DNA of 64,000 nt from an uncultured Paraprevotella sp. (lineage in GTDB: Bacteria; Bacteroidota; Bacteroidia; Bacteroidales; Bacteroidaceae): positions 78,663 to 142,662 of the forward strand of contig CALUKY010000003.1 of NCBI GenBank assembly GCA_944321345.1, read 5' to 3'. Shown here in pieces: positions 36,332 to 45,555 of this stretch. How positions within the stretch are numbered: the first letter of the stretch is position 1; each line of letters begins with the position of its first letter. The position numbers were made by a program, and so were the translations under genes. Below the pieces are notes generated by a model. It made no database searches and was not told the DNA's origin. It saw only the letters and a list, made by a program, of their open reading frames with translations.

Positions 36332-38131
36332 TTATTTGTTTTTCTCTTCGTCGATTGCTTTGATCTTTTCGCTTAAGATCGTGAGTTCCTCTTTCAGTTT
36401 CTCTACCTTTTTATTAAGCTCATTTACCAAACTGTTGCCTTTCTTTGAGTTGAATGAGAGGAAGCCCAGATTGTTTTCGTAAGTCTTGATCTCGTTCTTC
36501 ATATTTTCGTAGGCGCGTACCAGTCTGTCGCGTTCACGGTTCAGAGCGTTGCCTCCCTTTTCGGCAGATGATTTCAGGTTGCTTCTGAAATTGTTGATTC
36601 TACGTTTGGCATTGCTCTTGTTGATGGCGTCAAACAGTTTGTCTGCCTGTTCGCGGTATTCGGCATAGATTTTATCCTTTTCCTTGAATGGCACATGACC
36701 GGTTTCATTCCATTCTTTTGCCAGATTGCGTACCGTGTCTGCAAATTTATCGATTTCCTCAACGGCAATATTTTTCAATTGCTCAATGATATTCTTTTTC
36801 TTCTCCAGATTTTCATTTTCCTGGCTTTGTACAGACGAGGTTGCTTTTCCTTTCTGTTCAAAGAAGTAGTCGCAGGCTCCGATAAAGCGTTTCCACAAAG
36901 ATTCAGAATACTTTTTGGGAATCGGTCCAATAGTTTTCCATTCTTTCTGTAGTTTGGTCAGGATATCACTGGTAGCTTTCCAGTCTGTGCTGTCTTTCAG
37001 AGCTTCTGCTTTTTCGCAGAGTGCTTTCTTGAGTTCCAGATTTTTATTCTGATTTTCTTTCATATACTTGAAGAAGGCGGCCTTCTGTTCAAAGAAACGG
37101 TCGCAGGCGCTTCTGAAGCGTTCAAATATCTTGACATTCATTTTCTGAGGGGCAAAACCGATGGACTTCCATTCAGCCTGTATCTGGATAATATTCTGTG
37201 TGGCCTGTTCCCAGTCTGCAAAAGTCTTCAGTTCGTCCAGGTTGATACTTTCAATCTGGACACAAAGTTCGGTTTTTTTATTGAGGTTTTCTTCCTCTTT
37301 CATTTTCAGCTCCTCAAAATGCTGCTGATGCTTTTTGTTGATGATGGTGGAAGCGTTTTTAAAGCGGTTCCAGATTTCATCGCGCAATTCTTTGGCTACA
37401 GGACCTGTTTCTTTATATTCCTGATGAAGGGTCTGTAGCTGCTGGAACGCTGATATTACATCTTCTTCTTCGGCCAGTTTTTCGGCAGCCTCGCATAAGT
37501 GTGTCTTTATTTCCAGATTTTTCTTGAAGTCGTATTCACGAAACTCATGGTTCAATTTGAGCAAATCATAGAATTGCTCGGTATATAGCTGATAGTTCTT
37601 CCAGAGTTCATTTACTTTGTCTGCCGGTACATTGGTAATGCTTTTCCATTCTGTTTGCAGTTCTTTGAATTCGCTGTAATGTTGGTTGGCTTCTTCCGGT
37701 GAAGAAATCATGGCCTTGATTTTGTCCAGAATGTCAAACTTCTTTTGCAGATTTTCGGACTTGATGCGCTCCTGTTCCATCATGATCTCTGCTCTTTTTT
37801 CCTTGATGATACGCATCCATTCTTTAAATGTCTGCTCGTCGGCATCAACTTCCGGTACAAATTCATCAGGGTTACCTCCAGCTTCAACAAAGGCAGCCTT
37901 TTTTTCGCTCACTTCTGCCTTGTGTATGCGGTAGAAGTTCTGCTTGAGGCTGTCAAGTTCTTGTTTGCCGGGGATTTCTGTGCTTTGTGCCAGTTTCTTT
38001 ATATAATCCAATATTTCTCCTTTTGATTGCAGTGCTGCACTTTTTGCAGTTTCAGTTACTGTTTCGTCTTTGGCAGAAATACCTACGTTGTCTAATTCTT
38101 CCATAGAAGTTGTTTCTTGAGAGTCCATCAT
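36332..38131 (-). CDS. DUF349 repeat protein
   Basis: A 599-residue, highly charged, predominantly helical cytosolic protein with five recognisable DUF349 repeats, each carrying a W-K/N-x-x-G-type core: EWKSITNVPADK, EYKETGPVAKEL, EWKSIGFAPQKM, EWKTIGPIPKKY and EWNETGHVPFKE, spaced about 75 residues apart between about 150 and 490. The ends are acidic and coiled-coil. DUF349 proteins are widespread in Bacteroidota; roles are poorly known. Single gene with its own terminator. Confidence 0.88.
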   Translation of the reverse strand: MMDSQETTSMEELDNVGISAKDETVTETAKSAALQSKGEILDYIKKLAQSTEIPGKQELDSLKQNFYRIHKAEVSEKKAAFVEAGGNPDEFVPEVDADEQTFKEWMRIIKEKRAEIMMEQERIKSENLQKKFDILDKIKAMISSPEEANQHYSEFKELQTEWKSITNVPADKVNELWKNYQLYTEQFYDLLKLNHEFREYDFKKNLEIKTHLCEAAEKLAEEEDVISAFQQLQTLHQEYKETGPVAKELRDEIWNRFKNASTIINKKHQQHFEELKMKEEENLNKKTELCVQIESINLDELKTFADWEQATQNIIQIQAEWKSIGFAPQKMNVKIFERFRSACDRFFEQKAAFFKYMKENQNKNLELKKALCEKAEALKDSTDWKATSDILTKLQKEWKTIGPIPKKYSESLWKRFIGACDYFFEQKGKATSSVQSQENENLEKKKNIIEQLKNIAVEEIDKFADTVRNLAKEWNETGHVPFKEKDKIYAEYREQADKLFDAINKSNAKRRINNFRSNLKSSAEKGGNALNRERDRLVRAYENMKNEIKTYENNLGFLSFNSKKGNSLVNELNKKVEKLKEELTILSEKIKAIDEEKNK

Positions 38132-38234
38132 TTTACTTGTTTTTAGTATCTGATTCGGTTTTCAGTCTCTATTATTTTTTACAAATTAAAATAAAAAAGA
38201 AATTAATTCCTAAGATTTTTCTGTTTTTTTCTTT

Positions 38235-39161
38235 TTATATCCAGGTTTTTCTTCTGAAGAACCACATAAACAGTGCGGTAATGATGACCGTAATTCCGAT
38301 TGCCAAAGGAAATCCCCAAGGTGATTGTTCCATTCCGTTGATCAGATTCATACCGAATAAGCTGGCAACCAGGGTGGGGAACATCAGGATAATGGAAATG
38401 GAAGTAAGCATTTTCATGACACTGCTCATATTGTTGTTGATCAGATTGGCATAGGTATCCATCGTGGAGTCAAGAATGTTGGCATAGATTGATGTCGTTT
38501 CACGCGCCTGGCTCATCTCGATGTTTACGTCTTCAATCAAATCGGCATCCAGTTCGTCGATAGGCAGTTTGAATTTCAATTTGGATAGAAGGGTTTCATT
38601 GCCTCGGATAGAAGTGATGAAATAAGTCAGGCTGTCCTGAAGGCGTGAAAGATTGATCAGATCTGCATTATCCACATTGCGGTCCAGATTTTGTTTGGCC
38701 TTTTCGATCAATGTATTGATTTGTTTGAGTCGTTTCAGATACCATACGGCAGAAGAAAGGAAAAGACGGAATACCAGATCCACGGAGTCGGTAAAACCTA
38801 CACCGCGTTTCTGCTGGTAGCTCACGAAGTCAATCATCATGTTTGTTTCAAAATTGCAAACCGTGATGCATACTTCCTTGTTCATGATGATACCGAGAGG
38901 GATAGTTGTGTATGGAGTTCTGGAACGTACTTCTTTAACGTACGGGATACGTAAAATGATCAGAATCCAGCCTTCGTCGAATTCATAGCGGGCACGCTCG
39001 TCGGTATCGGCGATGTCCATCAGGAAATAATCCGGAATTTTCAGGTCTTTCTCCAGAAAATCAAGGTCGTCCTGTGTAGGACAAGTTACTTGAACCCAGC
39101 AGTTAGGTTCCCATTTTTCCATAGTTTTCAGCCCGTTGGCCGTATTCCAGTATGTTCGCAT
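38235..39161 (-). CDS. corA: CorA-family magnesium transporter
   Basis: Pentameric divalent cation channel. 308 residues: an N-terminal alpha/beta cytoplasmic domain (about 1-240), a long stalk helix and two C-terminal transmembrane segments at about 245-266 and 281-301. The selectivity signature GMN is present (SLFGMNLINGMEQSP) before the periplasmic loop, and the C-terminus is basic (FRRKTWI). Normal for the shorter CorA type. The ksgA gene lies upstream on the same strand but 180 bases away; a TATTTTTG promoter core on the minus strand at 39294-39301 suggests its own transcript. Confidence 0.92.
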   Translation of the reverse strand: MRTYWNTANGLKTMEKWEPNCWVQVTCPTQDDLDFLEKDLKIPDYFLMDIADTDERARYEFDEGWILIILRIPYVKEVRSRTPYTTIPLGIIMNKEVCITVCNFETNMMIDFVSYQQKRGVGFTDSVDLVFRLFLSSAVWYLKRLKQINTLIEKAKQNLDRNVDNADLINLSRLQDSLTYFITSIRGNETLLSKLKFKLPIDELDADLIEDVNIEMSQARETTSIYANILDSTMDTYANLINNNMSSVMKMLTSISIILMFPTLVASLFGMNLINGMEQSPWGFPLAIGITVIITALFMWFFRRKTWI

Positions 39162-39293
39162 GCATCGTCCTCCAATAAAATCAAATAAAAAACTTTCTTA
39201 TCGGAGTCCGAATATGTACTCCGATAGGTCTAATTGTTTAAAAAAGTCGCGTAATAATCGTCCATATTTTTATGACCCATATTTTTCCGTTTG

Positions 39294-39301
39294 CAAAAAT
39301 A
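39294..39301 (-). promoter_or_regulatory. Promoter -7 core for corA
   Basis: Minus-strand TATTTTTG, TAnnTTTG consensus, 133 bases before the corA ATG and downstream of the ksgA stop. No good TTG element at the standard distance. Confidence 0.35.
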
Positions 39302-39341
39302 CAAAAAGATTCCTAATATCCTAAAGAAATGCCCTGATTTA

Positions 39342-40166
39342 TCAGGACAATTCTTGAGTTACACGATTCGTAAGGGTAATGAAATCGCTGACAGAAAGTT
39401 GTTCCGGACGCTTGTTGAAAATTTCGTCTTGCAGAAAATCGCTGTGGTCTTTGACGATTTCTCCCTTTTGTTGTTTGCGTTGGTCGGCTTCGGCAAAGAT
39501 GGGTTTGATGGAATTGCGCAATGTCTTCCGGCGTTGGTTGAAGCAGGTCTTGACGATTTTCTTGAACAATGCCTCGTCGCATCCCAAGGACTGGGTTTCA
39601 TTGCGTGTCATTCGGATCACGGCGCTTTTGACTTTTGGAGGTGGATTGAATACATGTTCATGCACCGTGAACAGATAATCTACATGATACCAGGCCTGGA
39701 TGAGTACGCTCAGGATTCCGTAAGTCTTACTGCCCGGACCGGCGGCAATGCGCTCTGCCACTTCTTTTTGGATCATACCGGTGCAGCATGGGATGAGTTC
39801 CTTATAGTCAAGCATCTTGAAAAAGATCTGGCTTGAAATATTATAAGGATAGTTGCCGGTAAGTACAAATGAAGAACCGTCGAACACTTCCTGAAGGTCC
39901 ATCTTCAGAAAATCTTGTTCCAGAATGTTGCCGTTCAGACTTGGAAATGCCTCTTTAAGGTAAGCAACAGACTCATAATCAATTTCTACAACCTTGACCT
40001 GACGGTCTTTTCGGATGAGAAACTGGGTCATGACTCCCATGCCCGGTCCCACTTCGAGTACGGGAATCTGAGGGCATGCATCTACCGTGTCGGCAATGTC
40101 CTGGGCTATTTTCAAATCCTTTAAAAAGTGTTGGCCCAAAAATTTTTTAGGTTTTACAGACTTCAT
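39342..40166 (-). CDS. rsmA: 16S rRNA dimethyladenosine transferase
   Basis: Dimethylates A1518 and A1519 in the 3' helix of 16S rRNA late in 30S assembly (also called KsgA). 274 residues, with the start KPKKFLGQHFLKDLKIAQDI, SAM motif I LEVGPGMGVMTQFLI and catalytic NYPYNISSQIFF, which is the NLPY-type motif. Length is normal. A TATCTTTG core lies on the minus strand at 40197-40204, upstream of the ATG. Confidence 0.96.
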   Translation of the reverse strand: MKSVKPKKFLGQHFLKDLKIAQDIADTVDACPQIPVLEVGPGMGVMTQFLIRKDRQVKVVEIDYESVAYLKEAFPSLNGNILEQDFLKMDLQEVFDGSSFVLTGNYPYNISSQIFFKMLDYKELIPCCTGMIQKEVAERIAAGPGSKTYGILSVLIQAWYHVDYLFTVHEHVFNPPPKVKSAVIRMTRNETQSLGCDEALFKKIVKTCFNQRRKTLRNSIKPIFAEADQRKQQKGEIVKDHSDFLQDEIFNKRPEQLSVSDFITLTNRVTQELS

Positions 40167-40196
40167 TGTTGCTTTTTTATACTACTTTTGTGTATG

Positions 40197-40204
40197 CAAA
40201 GATA
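40197..40204 (-). promoter_or_regulatory. Promoter -7 core for rsmA
   Basis: Minus-strand TATCTTTG, 31 bases before the rsmA ATG; a minus-strand TTTG lies 22 bases further upstream, slightly long spacing. Confidence 0.5.
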
Positions 40205-40304
40205 GCACAATCCCATGCAAAAAGAGCAAACCCGAAGGTTTTATTTTTGTGGCGACTGGTGAATATCTTGAAGATATTAAGTAATATTAATAAGAAATAC
40301 TGCA

Positions 40305-41306
40305 TTGAAAGATAATAAGATCATAAACTATGCATTTCAGGTGGTGGGGCCTTTGGTGTTGTCCGGGCTGATTTTATGGTGGATGTATCGCGGTTTTGAC
40401 TGGGATGAGTTTTTTGAGGCTCTGACTTATCATACAAATTGGGCATGGATGCTTTTGTCTATGCCGTTTGGTGTGACTGCCCAGATTTTCCGGGCCTTGC
40501 GTTGGAAGCAGGCTCTCGAACCGGTACAGGAGCATCCCCGCACATCGGTGTGTGTCAATTCCGTATATTTGTCTTATGCGTCCAGCTTGGTGGTACCGCG
40601 TATTGGCGAAGTGTTGCGGTGTGGTATTTTGAACCGTTATGACGGTACATCATTTTCCAAGGCTTTGGGTACTGTGGTCACGGAACGTATTGTCGATTCT
40701 GTTTTTGTAGTATTGTTGGCCGGCTTTACGATTCTTTTCCAAATGCCCGTATTTGTGACATTCTTCCGGCAAACGGGGGTCAGTGTTGTTGGGATTCTTC
40801 AAGGATTTTCTTTGACGGGATATATTGTAACTGTAGTATGTGTCCTGGCGGTTGTGCTGTTGCTGGCATGGCTGGTCAAGCGTTTGTCGGTATTTAAGAA
40901 AACACGGAATATATTTCTGGATTTGCGTGACGGACTGATTTCTTTGCGTAAAGTCAAAAGCATTCCGCTGTTTCTGGTTTATACTATAGGTATTTGGCTT
41001 TCTTATTATCTTCATTTCTATTTTACTTTTTTCTGTTTCGAATCCACCTCTTCATTAGGCATGTCGGCGGCGCTGGTGGCCTTTGTAGTGGGATGTTTTG
41101 CCGTGTTGGTGCCAACTCCCAATGGGGCCGGTCCGTGGCATTTTGCGGTTAAGACCGTGTTGCTGTTATATGGCATTCAGGCTCATGACGGAGTTATGTT
41201 TGTTCTGACAGTACACACGTTGCAGACTTTGTTGGTCCTGTTATTGGGGCTCTATGCCATGGTACGTCTTCAGTTTATCCGTCGAGTAACAAAACAGAGT
41301 AATTGA
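40305..41306 (+). CDS. Lysylphosphatidylglycerol synthase TM-region family protein
   Basis: A 333-residue polytopic membrane protein with about eight spans of the UPF0104/LPG_synthase_TM (flippase-like) family. Typical motifs are RWKQALEP near 68, the VVPRIGEVLRCGIL segment near 98-111 and GCFAVLVPTPNGAGPWHFAV near 266-285. It lacks the catalytic C-terminal domain of MprF. The role in Bacteroidota is unknown; lipid transport or modification is possible. The start is TTG at 40305, the only reasonable initiator after an in-frame stop at 40278. PepD follows closely on the same strand. Confidence 0.82.
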   Translation: MKDNKIINYAFQVVGPLVLSGLILWWMYRGFDWDEFFEALTYHTNWAWMLLSMPFGVTAQIFRALRWKQALEPVQEHPRTSVCVNSVYLSYASSLVVPRIGEVLRCGILNRYDGTSFSKALGTVVTERIVDSVFVVLLAGFTILFQMPVFVTFFRQTGVSVVGILQGFSLTGYIVTVVCVLAVVLLLAWLVKRLSVFKKTRNIFLDLRDGLISLRKVKSIPLFLVYTIGIWLSYYLHFYFTFFCFESTSSLGMSAALVAFVVGCFAVLVPTPNGAGPWHFAVKTVLLLYGIQAHDGVMFVLTVHTLQTLLVLLLGLYAMVRLQFIRRVTKQSN

Positions 41307-41351
41307 TTTTAAATTCTATGATATTTGTTAAACCCTATAATAAAAAAGACT

Positions 41352-42812
41352 ATGTGTGAAATCAAGAATCTAAAACCGCAAATCGTTTGGAAGAATTTCT
41401 ATGCTTTGACTCAGGTTCCACGTCCTTCCGGCCATCTTGCCAAGGTACAGGCTTTTTTGCTGGACTGGGCTGCCGAGCATCATATAGAGGCTTTTAAGGA
41501 TGGTGGCGAAAACATCATCTTCAAGAAGCCGGCCACTCCGGGTATGGAGAACAGAAAAAAGGTTGTCATGCAGGCACATATGGACATGGTGCCTCAGAAG
41601 CTGAATACTTCTGACCATAATTTTGAGACTGATCCGATCCAGACTTATGTAGACGGTGACTGGGTTCGTGCCAAAGGCACAACCTTGGGTGCCGATGACG
41701 GTATCGGTGTAGCTGCCATCATGGCTGCTTTCGAAGATGAGGAATTGCAGCACGGTCCGATGGAAGCACTGATTACTGCGGATGAGGAAACCTGTATGTA
41801 CGGTGTGAACCATCTGGCAGATAATGTCATCAGTGGCGATATCTTGCTGAATATTGACAATGAAACCATGGGTGAGTTTGTAGTGGGAAGCGCCGGAGGT
41901 GTGAACATTACTGCAGCCCTGCAATATAAGGAAGTGGAGACCGATCCGGAAGACATTGCTGTAAAAGTAACCCTTAAGGGATTGCGTGGCGGGCATTCCG
42001 GACTGGAAATCAACGAGGGGCGTGGAAACGCCAACAAGCTGATGGCTCGTTTTGTAAAACAGACTATTGCTGATGATGATGCACGCCTGGCTTCATGGAA
42101 CGGTGGTAATATGCGCAATGCCATTCCTCGTGAATGTGAAGTGGTATTGACACTTCCAAAAGAGAATCTGGAAGACTTGAAAGATTTGGTAAGTTATTGC
42201 GAGCGCTTGTTCCAGGAAGAATATGCCGGTGTTGAGAGTGGCATTGTTATGGAAGTAGAGGAAGTGGCATTGCCGGCTTATGAGGTGCCGGAAGAAATTC
42301 AGGATAATCTGATCTCCGCTCTTCTGGCTTGTCATAACGGAGTATTGCGTTTTATTCCTTCTATTCCTCACATTGTGGAAACTTCTTCTAACCTGGCTAT
42401 TGTGAAGATTGGTGAAGGTAATGCCGAGTTCCTCATTTTGGCACGTAGTTCGAATGAAGGTATGATGGAATATATTACCACCATGCTGGAAAGTTGCTTC
42501 GGTATGGCCGGTATGAAAGTTACTACTGACGGACATTATGGTGCCTGGCAGCCAAACTTTGATGCCCAGATCACGAAGGTGATGAGTGATGTCTATGAGA
42601 AAGAGTTTGGCGAAAAACCGGTTGTTCAGGTTGTACATGCGGGTTTGGAATGCAGTATTATCGGTCAGGTTTATCCGAATATGGAGTTGATCAGTTTTGG
42701 TCCGACATTACGTTCACCGCACACTCCGGACGAGCGTTGCAACATTCCTTCTGTAGAGAAGTTCTGGACTTTCCTGAAATCTTTGTTGATGCAGATTCCT
42801 GTTAAGGAATAA
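41352..42812 (+). CDS. pepD: Cytosol non-specific dipeptidase (aminoacyl-histidine dipeptidase)
   Basis: M20 family zinc dipeptidase. From the ATG at 41352 it is 486 residues (a TTG nine codons earlier is possible). Visible metal-site motifs: MQAHMDMVPQK, TTLGADDGIGVAA, ITADEETCMYGVN and DNETMGEFVVGSAGG, plus a dimerisation lobe (about 180-385) and a C-terminal HAGLECSIIG segment with the conserved His. Length is typical of PepD. It follows the LPG-synthase-like gene with a short gap and ends before a terminator. Confidence 0.95.
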   Translation: MCEIKNLKPQIVWKNFYALTQVPRPSGHLAKVQAFLLDWAAEHHIEAFKDGGENIIFKKPATPGMENRKKVVMQAHMDMVPQKLNTSDHNFETDPIQTYVDGDWVRAKGTTLGADDGIGVAAIMAAFEDEELQHGPMEALITADEETCMYGVNHLADNVISGDILLNIDNETMGEFVVGSAGGVNITAALQYKEVETDPEDIAVKVTLKGLRGGHSGLEINEGRGNANKLMARFVKQTIADDDARLASWNGGNMRNAIPRECEVVLTLPKENLEDLKDLVSYCERLFQEEYAGVESGIVMEVEEVALPAYEVPEEIQDNLISALLACHNGVLRFIPSIPHIVETSSNLAIVKIGEGNAEFLILARSSNEGMMEYITTMLESCFGMAGMKVTTDGHYGAWQPNFDAQITKVMSDVYEKEFGEKPVVQVVHAGLECSIIGQVYPNMELISFGPTLRSPHTPDERCNIPSVEKFWTFLKSLLMQIPVKE

Positions 42813-42847
42813 GAGATACGCTTTTGTAGAAGCGAAAGCACGGGAAA

Positions 42848-42886
42848 AACAGTCTCAGGGTACTTGTACTCTGAGGCTGTTTTTTG
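42848..42886 (+). terminator. Terminator after pepD
   Basis: CAGTCTCAGGGTAC (42850-42863) pairs with GTACTCTGAGGCTG (42866-42879) with a short loop and G-U pair, followed by a T-run. Confidence 0.88.
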
Positions 42887-42957
42887 TGTTTTAGCCGTGC
42901 TTTTTCCGTCAGGCTTTTCAAAGAATGATTTTTATCGGGAGGTTCTTAAAATGCGAG

Positions 42958-43047
42958 TTGTTACGATGGTGTTACAATCAAGGAGTCTTTGATTCATGAT
43001 CTTTCATAAAAAACGGGTGATAAAGTGGTTTTAACATCTTTGTAACA
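42958..43047. promoter_or_regulatory. Pho-box-like 11-base-period repeats upstream of the phosphate transporter
   Basis: TGTTAC occurs at 42959-42964 and 42970-42975, an 11-base period. Downstream, TTAACA at 43031-43036 and GTAACA at 43042-43047 form a second pair with the same period; GTAACA is the complement of TGTTAC. Direct hexamers at 11-base spacing are the hallmark of PhoB/PhoP boxes. They lie 79-168 bases before a phosphate transporter. Regulation by a PhoR/PhoB-type system is inferred. The rest of this 313-base gap holds only the pepD terminator. Confidence 0.45.
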
Positions 43048-43125
43048 GGATTGAAATGTGAAAATGAAAATCTGTTTTTATTTTCGCAGCCGTTGAAAGC
43101 AAAAATTAATAATCAATTATAATTT

Positions 43126-45369
43126 ATGGAAACAATTTATTTGGGATTAATTCTTTTCCTCTTTGTGCTGGCCGTATTCGATTTGGTTGTCGGGGTCAGT
43201 AATGATGCCGTGAACTTTCTGAATTCAGCGATTGGCTCTAAAGTGGCACGCTTTCGTACAGTTATGATTGTGGCTGCAGCCGGTGTGTTGATTGGAGCAG
43301 TGGTGAGCAATGGTATGATGGATATTGCCCGTCATGGTATTTTCCAGCCGCAGATGTTCTCTTTTAATGATCTGATGTGCATCTTCCTGGCTGTCATGGT
43401 AACGGATGTGGTGTTACTCGATATCTTTAACTCATTAGGTATGCCGACTTCAACAACCGTATCTATGGTCTTTGAATTACTTGGAGGTACCTTTATCCTG
43501 GCTTTACTGAAGATTGCGTTTGATGATACCGGAATGCTGGGATTTTCTGAGCTGATGAACACGGAAAAGGCTTTGTCGGTTATCTTAGGTATTTTCTTGT
43601 CCGTAGCCATTGCTTTTGTTGTCGGTGTTGTTGTGCAGTGGATTTCCCGATTGATTTTTACTTTCAACTATCGTAAGAATTTGAATTATACAGCCGGAAT
43701 TTTCGGAGGTATTGCCGTAACCGCTATCCTTTATTTTACCCTGGTTAAAGGTTTGAAAGGTTCGACTTTGGCCGATGCTCCTTGGTTGACATACATTAAT
43801 GAAAACCTGACGATGGCGCTGTTGGGCTGTTTTGTCGGATGTACCGTATTGATGCAGATTCTGCATTTCCTGAAAGTGAATGTTTTCAAGATTATCATTC
43901 TTATGGGTACCTTTGCCTTGGCGATGGCGTTTGCCGGAAATGACTTGGTAAATTTTATCGGTGTACCTTTGGCTGCTTATTCTGCTTTTCAGGATTTTGT
44001 GGCAAACGGTGCCGGAAATGCGGATACATTCATGATGTCTTCTTTGAACGAAAGTGCCAAGACTCCCTTTGTTTTCCTTTTGATTGCAGGTATTGTTATG
44101 GTATTGGCTTTGGTCTTCTCTAAGAAAGCACATAATGTAATCAAGACTTCTGTGGATTTGTCCCGTCAGGATGAGGGTGAAGAGATGTTCGGTTCTTCAC
44201 GGGTTGCCCGAAGCATTGTTCGTGCTTCAAACAATATAGGTGAGTTCCTGTCTAACTATACTCCAAAGGTTTTGACTGCCTGGTGTGACAAGCGTTTTAA
44301 CAAGAATGAGGTGATTCTGGAGAATGGAGCCGCTTTTGACTTGATCCGTGCTTCTGTCAATCTGGTGGTGGCCGGTTTGCTGATTATCATGGGTACTTCC
44401 TTGAAATTGCCTTTGTCAACAACCTATGTGACCTTTATTGTGGCTATGGGTTCTTCTTTGGCCGATAGAGCCTGGAGCCGTGAGAGTGCTGTGTTCCGTA
44501 TTACCGGTGTGCTGAACGTAATCGGAGGATGGTTCCTTACAGCCGCAGTCGCTTTCATTTCCTGTGCTTTCGTAACCATCCTGATGTACTATGGTGGTAT
44601 GATCGTGATGTTTGCTTTCGTGATTCTTTCCATCTATATTCTGTTGAAAAACAATATTGGTGTCGGAAAGAAAGACGAGCGTGGCACTCGTGATGTGGTA
44701 TTCCAGGAAATGATGGCTACCCGTGATAAGGCTGAGTGCTGGGGATACCTCAAGAAGCATGTGTCTATTACTCAGAAAGAAGTTCTTGATTTTGTCGCAT
44801 CTTCTTACGAACGGGTGATTGACGGTTTCACCGGTGAAAATCTGAAAACATTGAGAAAAGTGTCCCGTAAATTGGATCAGGAGAAGCGTATGATCAAGAA
44901 ACTCCGTCAGAGAGAGCTGGTTGGTATGAGAAGAATAGATACGCAGTTGTCTTTGGAGAAGAACACTTGGTTCCATTTGAGTACCAACAGCGATCAGCAG
45001 ATGATTTACTGTTTGAAACGTATGAACGATCCGTGTCAGGAACATGTGGACAACAACTTCAATCCGTTGAACGAGGAATGTGTGGTCGAGTTGCAGCAGG
45101 TTAAGCAACAGGTGCTTGATTTTATCGCTCGCGGCGGTGTCATTATCGAAGAGCAGAATCTGGAGATTGTTGAGGCCTTCCTGCTTGAAACGGAGAATTA
45201 TAAGGACAAATTGTCTGTAATCCGTAAAAAACAGTTTGACCGCTTACAGACTGAAAATAACCAGTATCTTAAGGTTGCCTTGGTTTATCTGAATATTTTA
45301 CAGGAAAGCCAGGAGCTGATCAGCTGTCTGCGTCACGATCTCCGTGCCTATAAGAAGTTTGTTCAATAA
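43126..45369 (+). CDS. PiT-family inorganic phosphate transporter with PhoU-like C-terminal domain
   Basis: A 747-residue symporter-type phosphate permease. N-terminal PiT signature GVSNDAVNFLNSAIGSKVA at about 23-41 and a second NDLVNFIGVPLAAY near 271-284, both with the paired GxNDxxN-type motif, within about 11-12 membrane spans up to about residue 500; MGTSLKLPLSTTYVTF is also conserved. From about 510 to the end the chain is soluble, charged and helical with PhoU-like (DUF47) heptad patterns. Fusions of this kind are known in Bacteroidota. Pho-box-like repeats lie upstream. Single gene with its own terminator. Confidence 0.9.
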   Translation: METIYLGLILFLFVLAVFDLVVGVSNDAVNFLNSAIGSKVARFRTVMIVAAAGVLIGAVVSNGMMDIARHGIFQPQMFSFNDLMCIFLAVMVTDVVLLDIFNSLGMPTSTTVSMVFELLGGTFILALLKIAFDDTGMLGFSELMNTEKALSVILGIFLSVAIAFVVGVVVQWISRLIFTFNYRKNLNYTAGIFGGIAVTAILYFTLVKGLKGSTLADAPWLTYINENLTMALLGCFVGCTVLMQILHFLKVNVFKIIILMGTFALAMAFAGNDLVNFIGVPLAAYSAFQDFVANGAGNADTFMMSSLNESAKTPFVFLLIAGIVMVLALVFSKKAHNVIKTSVDLSRQDEGEEMFGSSRVARSIVRASNNIGEFLSNYTPKVLTAWCDKRFNKNEVILENGAAFDLIRASVNLVVAGLLIIMGTSLKLPLSTTYVTFIVAMGSSLADRAWSRESAVFRITGVLNVIGGWFLTAAVAFISCAFVTILMYYGGMIVMFAFVILSIYILLKNNIGVGKKDERGTRDVVFQEMMATRDKAECWGYLKKHVSITQKEVLDFVASSYERVIDGFTGENLKTLRKVSRKLDQEKRMIKKLRQRELVGMRRIDTQLSLEKNTWFHLSTNSDQQMIYCLKRMNDPCQEHVDNNFNPLNEECVVELQQVKQQVLDFIARGGVIIEEQNLEIVEAFLLETENYKDKLSVIRKKQFDRLQTENNQYLKVALVYLNILQESQELISCLRHDLRAYKKFVQ

Positions 45370-45400
45370 AAGGGTAATAAAAATAGGTATTAAGCTAAAG

Positions 45401-45436
45401 AAAATCCTTTGCCGTAAAGGCAGAGGATTTTTTTAT
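45401..45436 (+). terminator. Terminator after the phosphate transporter gene
   Basis: AAATCCTTTGCC (about 45402-45413) pairs with GGCAGAGGATTT (about 45419-45430) with a T-G pair, followed by a T-run. Confidence 0.88.
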
Positions 45437-45504
45437 AACAATACTCCTATATTCGTTTGTTTGTAAAAAATATTTAAAAGATATTTTTTGTCCAATATTT
45501 TAGA

Positions 45505-45512
45505 TACCTTTG
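45505..45512 (+). promoter_or_regulatory. Promoter -7 core for the macroglobulin operon
   Basis: TACCTTTG matches TAnnTTTG, 43 bases before the ATG at 45556. An upstream TTTG at 45487-45490 is only 14 bases away, shorter than usual. Confidence 0.45.
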
Positions 45513-45555
45513 TTCATAACCTGTAGTGGTGTTTCTTTTTGAAAAAAACAGGCTT

